Assembly: GCF_047511655.1 (NCBI RefSeq)
Contig: NC_133397.1
Location: 11,185,501-11,249,500 of the forward strand
DNA from: Castor canadensis
Taxonomy: Eukaryota > Chordata > Mammalia > Rodentia > Castoridae
Reading direction: 5' to 3'
DNA length: 64,000 bases
Shown: positions 59,593-64,000 of the stretch, one piece after another
Numbering within the stretch: the stretch's first letter is position 1
Layout: each line of letters begins with the position of its first letter
Position numbers and translations under genes: made by a program
The notes under the pieces: model-generated
Databases searched by the model: none
Told to the model about the DNA's origin: nothing
Seen by the model: the letters and a program-made list of their open reading frames with translations, nothing else

Positions 59593-59774
59593 AAATGATT
59601 ATGGTGGAAGCACAGAATGAGATGGATTAAACATAGCAAAACATATCAAAATGTCATACAAAATGGTGCTCTGAATGGCGAAAAATGGGAAACAATGGTG
59701 AAGTAGAGAAAAGAAACAACATTTCATAAAATTCAAAAAGCTACCCTGGTAATATGTAAGTTTTAAAAGTGTGT

Positions 59775-59862
59775 TCAGCTGTATATTTAGCATAGAGCAC
59801 ATGTTTAGCATTCAGAAGGCCCAAGGTTCAATACTCAGGAACAAAAATAAATAAGTAAACTT
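59775..59862 (+). mobile_element. diverged ID-like SINE
   Basis: AGCTGTATATTTAGCATAGAGC, GTTTAGCATTCAGAAGGCCC and AAGGTTCAATACTCAGG, then an A-rich end: an ID body with mutated A and B boxes. Confidence 0.6.
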
Positions 59863-62243
59863 GTGTTTCACTGTGTTAGAAAATAAGTTTTTTTGTTTGC
59901 TTGCTTTTGTTTGTTTATGGTTGCCATTTACAATCACTAATTCCAGAAACAATTTCAGGGCCTCAGTGTTATGTGTTTTTACAGTTGATTTCCAGGGCAT
60001 TAAGCTCAGTATGTCTGTGTCTTTCTTTTCCTACATCGATATTCAGGATGTAGGCAGAGTGATTTTTTTGAGTTGAGATATCATTGCCAAGTTTGGTCAG
60101 AATTCATGTCCTGATATTCAACATATTTGAAAATGAAGAATTAATAAAATGGGATAAGCAAAATTTATCTCTTGAAAGACATTGTGAGATTTATGTGAAT
60201 TTTTGCATTAAAATAATCTATTAGAATTATTGGCTTATTACCACCTATACAAAACTAATGAAAGACAAATGCAAATAGCCTTTAATGTATACCCATTCCT
60301 ATGTTCAAATAACGAATTAACTTATTTCATGTATGCATGCAATATTGGAATGGCATTTTTACTTATGTTTTCATATTTTGTCTTTATATCAATATCATGA
60401 GATCATTATTATATCAAAAAAATCAAATTCTGATTTTTTAAAATTGGAATTGTCTGATATCAAGACTAATTTTCTCACTAGAAGATAGTCTTATGCTCAT
60501 TCATGAATTTTGTTGTTATTATCTTTTGTCTCATTAGTACAACTTAGTATGAGAAAATATTCACGTATATATTTGTGTTTTTTTCCATCTTCAGTCCTCT
60601 GCTGGTAACTCAGAATGGTTGTTTGTATAACACTAGTTGTGTAAATTATCACTGAATTTTTCTTCTACATCATTCTCCAAATATTTAATTCCTCAACAAT
60701 TATACCCATCACCAATTCAAAAGCTCTCAGTCATCCTAGAGCCCATTTGCTCCCTTATCCCTGTTTTTAAGAAAATTCACAAGGTTATGAAATTTATATT
60801 CTGACATAATCTTGAATTCTCAGATTTGACACTATGCTATTACTTCTTATTGGAAGCACTTATCATCTCTGTACCTATCTCCCTAGACCTAGGCTCAATT
60901 ACCTCAAATACACCTATACTGGTACCTAAGAGCTGGTTGTAAAACATAATGATAGAATTGAACTCCCATTATGAACATTCTCAGTGGTGCTGCACTGTTG
61001 AAAAGGTCAAATCCAAAGAGTCATTGTCACAAAGTCCTTCTGCCATGTGGTTCTCATGTGTGGACTTTCTTGTATCTTTCTAGCCAATATTTCATGTCAT
61101 ATTGTTGTCACACGTCGCTTAGCATCTTCACAATTTGCAATGGTCTTCCCCCACCAATGCATCTGATCAACTTTTACTCATTTATGTAGGAAGTCAATCA
61201 AAGGAAACATTGCTCTTGATATTATATAAAAAAATATCATGAAGAAAAGCATTTGGAACCTGCAGTACACCTGTTATTTTAGATATCTTACATTTACAAC
61301 ATGTATGTAAAGAATTCTGAAATTGATAGACTATGTGAAGATATTACTCATCAGTTTACAAGATAAGGATTTCATTTGGCTTTGGGTTTATTGTTTCTTT
61401 GTGCTGCCTGACTTTAGGCAATTTAAATGTTATTTTATTAATAAAAAAGTAGAAATATAATTCTTAAAATACAAAATTAATGTTTAGCACATGATGTAGT
61501 ATTTTTGTGTGATTACTATGATTGGCCATGACCAAGAAATTACATGATATAGTTTTATTCACTTTGTGCATATTGCAATAGAGAAATTTTATAAATTTTA
61601 TTCTGGATTGTAGCAAGTAAGTTTCAGAAAATTTTAACACTGTCTGCTTAAAAAGGTTAAAATCATTTATCTATTTGGAAAAAATTGCTAAGAATCTCTG
61701 GTCACAAAAAACTAAATTTTAAGATTAAATGTATATTCAAAACCCAATTTTTTTGTTTGTTGTTATTGATAATTTGAGAAACCTTGTTTAACTTAAAGTA
61801 TGCACTGATTTTGTGAATTATTTAGGTTTCTCCTCAGAAAATGCAAGTCACACAAAATATAATTGAACACATATCCTTTTCTATGTATGTCAATCCACTT
61901 TGTTATGTTTTAATTCAATAAACGTCAGTGAAATACATCAAGCTTTTGGAATGAAATATTTTAAATATTTTAGTGACTCTGCTCATGAGTAATATGTAAT
62001 GTATCTTTGTCTTGATGCATGAGAACAACTTGTTAAGAAACATTTGATGATTAAAAAATAAAAATAAAACAGTCCCGAAAACTTCCCAAAATTCTGGGTG
62101 TGGATGTTTGATCAGATTTCACAGAAAGATTCATAGTATGCTCAAGTCTGTTTAATGAGGAAACCACTGTCAAATTTAATCCCACTTAGAAGTAGCTTCT
62201 TCTCACTAAGGGAATTAAAATTTCCTTCCTTCATCATAGTGCA
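59863..62243. other. unclassified AT-rich sequence
   Basis: About 2.4 kb without a recognised feature. Confidence 0.4.
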
Positions 62244-62852
62244 TCTCAGCCACAAAAAGACTGAAATTTTGTCATTCTCAAGTAAATGGATGGAACAGAA
62301 ACCATCATCTTAAGCAAAGTTAGCCAGACTCAGAAGGCCAAAATCACATGTTCTCCCTCATATGTGGATTATAGACACAAAACAAATGCAGTAATATTAC
62401 TGGACATGGGTCACATTCTAAGGGGAGAATATACATGAAGAAATAGGGAAAGGAAAGGAAACCTAAAACTTGAATGTGGTTGATGTGCTCCCTGTTAAGG
62501 ATTCAATAAAGTAATCTTAAACTGTCAGAAGCCACTATGGGACGGGGATCAGGAAGTAGTGAAGAGGTCAGTTAGAAATGAAACAATGTGGGTTACAATA
62601 CACCAATGCATGAAAGCAATGCAAGACACCTCTCTGTATAGCTATCTTTATCCAAACTAGCAAAAACAATATGTCTTTCTTATTATCTCTTATGTTTTCT
62701 CTTCAACAAAAATAGAGAAGAGGGTGGACAGGTTTTGCCTGGAAGTGGGGAGGGGTAGGGGGCTTGAGGGGTTTGGGGTAGAGGAGAAATGGCACAAACA
62801 ATGTACACACATGTAAGTAAATGTAAAAACAATAAAAAAAAGGAGGAAAAAA
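62244..62852 (+). mobile_element. 5'-truncated L1 3' end
   Basis: Begins in the ORF2 C-terminus (CTCAGCCACAAAAAGACTG, AAGTAAATGGATGGAAC) and passes the ATATGTGGATTATAG stop region. The 3'UTR has GGAAACCTAAAACTTGAATGTGG, a G-rich tract (GGGGAGGGGTAGGGGGC) and CAATGTACACACATG, then an A-rich tail. Same 3'UTR type as the U6-L1 chimera. No convincing TSD. Confidence 0.88.
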
Positions 62853-64000
62853 AACCAAGAAACTCAGTGCACAGAAATAGCCTGTTCAAGGGAGTTGGGA
62901 GGACAGAGAGAAAGAGAACGATAGTGAGTTATCTTAGGTGAAATTTAAGAATATTCTGAAATACAAACTGACATTTTGGGCCAGGCAACAAAACAATATT
63001 GGGGTTGACTTTTTGACTTTTTTGGGCAGGAATTCATATAGAGTACACCATAAGGACAGTAGAATGTAGAAGGAAAAGGATTCAGACCTATAAATAATGG
63101 AAGAAGTTCTTATAGCCACAGTGTCAAAGAGTCTCATGGTATTTGTGTACATTATTATGTATGGTTCAAGGCATTTCTGTGGAAACACATGGGTGAATAA
63201 ATAAATATTTCTATATCCCTAATTTATGGTGTGAATTTGTCTGGAAACTCTTAGACTACTCCACAAGATTCCCTTCTTTAATTGTGATGCACATTCTATT
63301 TTAGGGAAACAAGTGCTTTTTCTCACAATCTATTCCATATAATTTATTTCAAGGAAATTAATTGGCCCTTAAAATGTTAATTTTGGGGTGACTATCCTAT
63401 CAATTTATTTTTACCTGGTTTGTCTTATGCAAACTGTTCCGTTTCTGATTTCTAACTTTGAGGTAGGATGCTTAATATTTTCTTGTTCACACAAGGTAAT
63501 TTAGACAAGGCACAAGTGATTAGATCTCACCCTGTGAGGTTTTAATTGAATATTTTAAGTTTGCATTCAGGCAGTTTAAACAGCAGCCATTCCTTGCTTA
63601 AGACAATATATAGCTTTTTTATTTCTATTTCATTCATGGTGGTCAGTACCAGTTAGGGGAGCTTCCTGAGAAATGATGACTATTAATACAAATTTAAAGT
63701 CAGAAAAGAAATGAATATGGAAAATTCCCATGTTGCCCAGGAAGCTCTGATAGACCTCTGTGATTTAGCATTCCTCCCTGAGAGCATGGACTATAATTAA
63801 ATTACAGACATATGGAAGGCAACTAACTGAATGTCAGTTGAGCTGTCTACATGGAGAGGAGGAGGAGGTATGAAAAGAAAGATATGGAAACTAGTTTCTA
63901 AAATCATTTCTGGTTTCAGAAGGAAGATTGATAGAGCAATGTTGTAGGTGGGTGCCAATGAATCACTGGTCTGGAGAGAATACTACCACGCAAGAAAAGA
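62853..64000. other. unclassified AT-rich sequence to the window end
   Basis: No gene, RNA or repeat recognised. Confidence 0.4.

Noticed and set aside
62238..62871. Candidate TSD AGTGCA around the 62-kb L1 fragment
   Set aside because: Only six bases match and the right copy is not next to the A-tail, so it is not better than chance.
1..64000. CRISPR arrays, operons, phage or bacterial defence systems
   Set aside because: No regularly spaced repeats, ribosome-binding sites or dense coding. The repeat content is that of a rodent nuclear genome.

Overview
This window is AT-rich mammalian intergenic DNA, almost certainly from a rodent. I find no host protein-coding exon in it. The rodent call rests on three things: an ID element (BC1/tRNA-Ala type) with an intact Pol III promoter at 18260-18372; many composite SINEs built from B1-like (7SL-derived) monomers joined to an ID-like tRNA tail; and several LINE-1 (L1) copies. 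The composite SINE and L1 3' ends resemble those I remember from beaver (Castor) and its relatives. That assignment is from memory and unconfirmed (about 50%). Apart from pieces of L1, reading frames here are short and look like chance.

Layout. 1-10 kb: scattered old SINEs (B1-like, MIR), an MLT1-type LTR split by a later SINE (4688-5521), and a second MaLR-type LTR (7690-8075). 10-15 kb: ancient L1M remnants, a MIR and SINEs. 15-20 kb: a composite SINE with target-site duplications (TSDs), then a minus-strand L1 3' fragment (18100-19313) that carries the ID element; each insertion has its own TSD. 20-33 kb: mostly unclassified sequence, plus a young minus-strand L1 3' end (24841-25737), a short plus-strand L1 tail (26228-26471), a MIR, a minus-strand MaLR LTR (28226-28612) and a SINE. 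33.2-40.4 kb: one full-length L1 (33197-40371) flanked by a perfect 16-bp TSD. It has a CpG-rich, repeat-containing 5'UTR with a YY1-like site, an ORF1 and an ORF2 broken by a few lesions, an altered reverse-transcriptase active site (FADD to FADA), a G-rich 3'UTR and a poly(A) tail. 40-45.7 kb: SINEs, a long perfect AT palindrome, a MIR, a Tigger-like DNA transposon and an old L2-like repeat. 45.7-50.2 kb: a chimeric retrocopy in which a complete U6 snRNA sequence is joined directly to a 5'-truncated L1. 50-64 kb: an old minus-strand L1, simple repeats, SINEs and one more 5'-truncated L1.

The window is a layered record of retrotransposition. The best single observation is the U6-L1 chimera, a product of L1 reverse transcriptase switching template from L1 RNA to U6 snRNA during integration. 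The full-length L1 is next: a perfect TSD and few lesions suggest a recent insertion (or sequencing indels), but the RT active-site change would leave it inactive. I see no operon-like or otherwise coordinated gene system.
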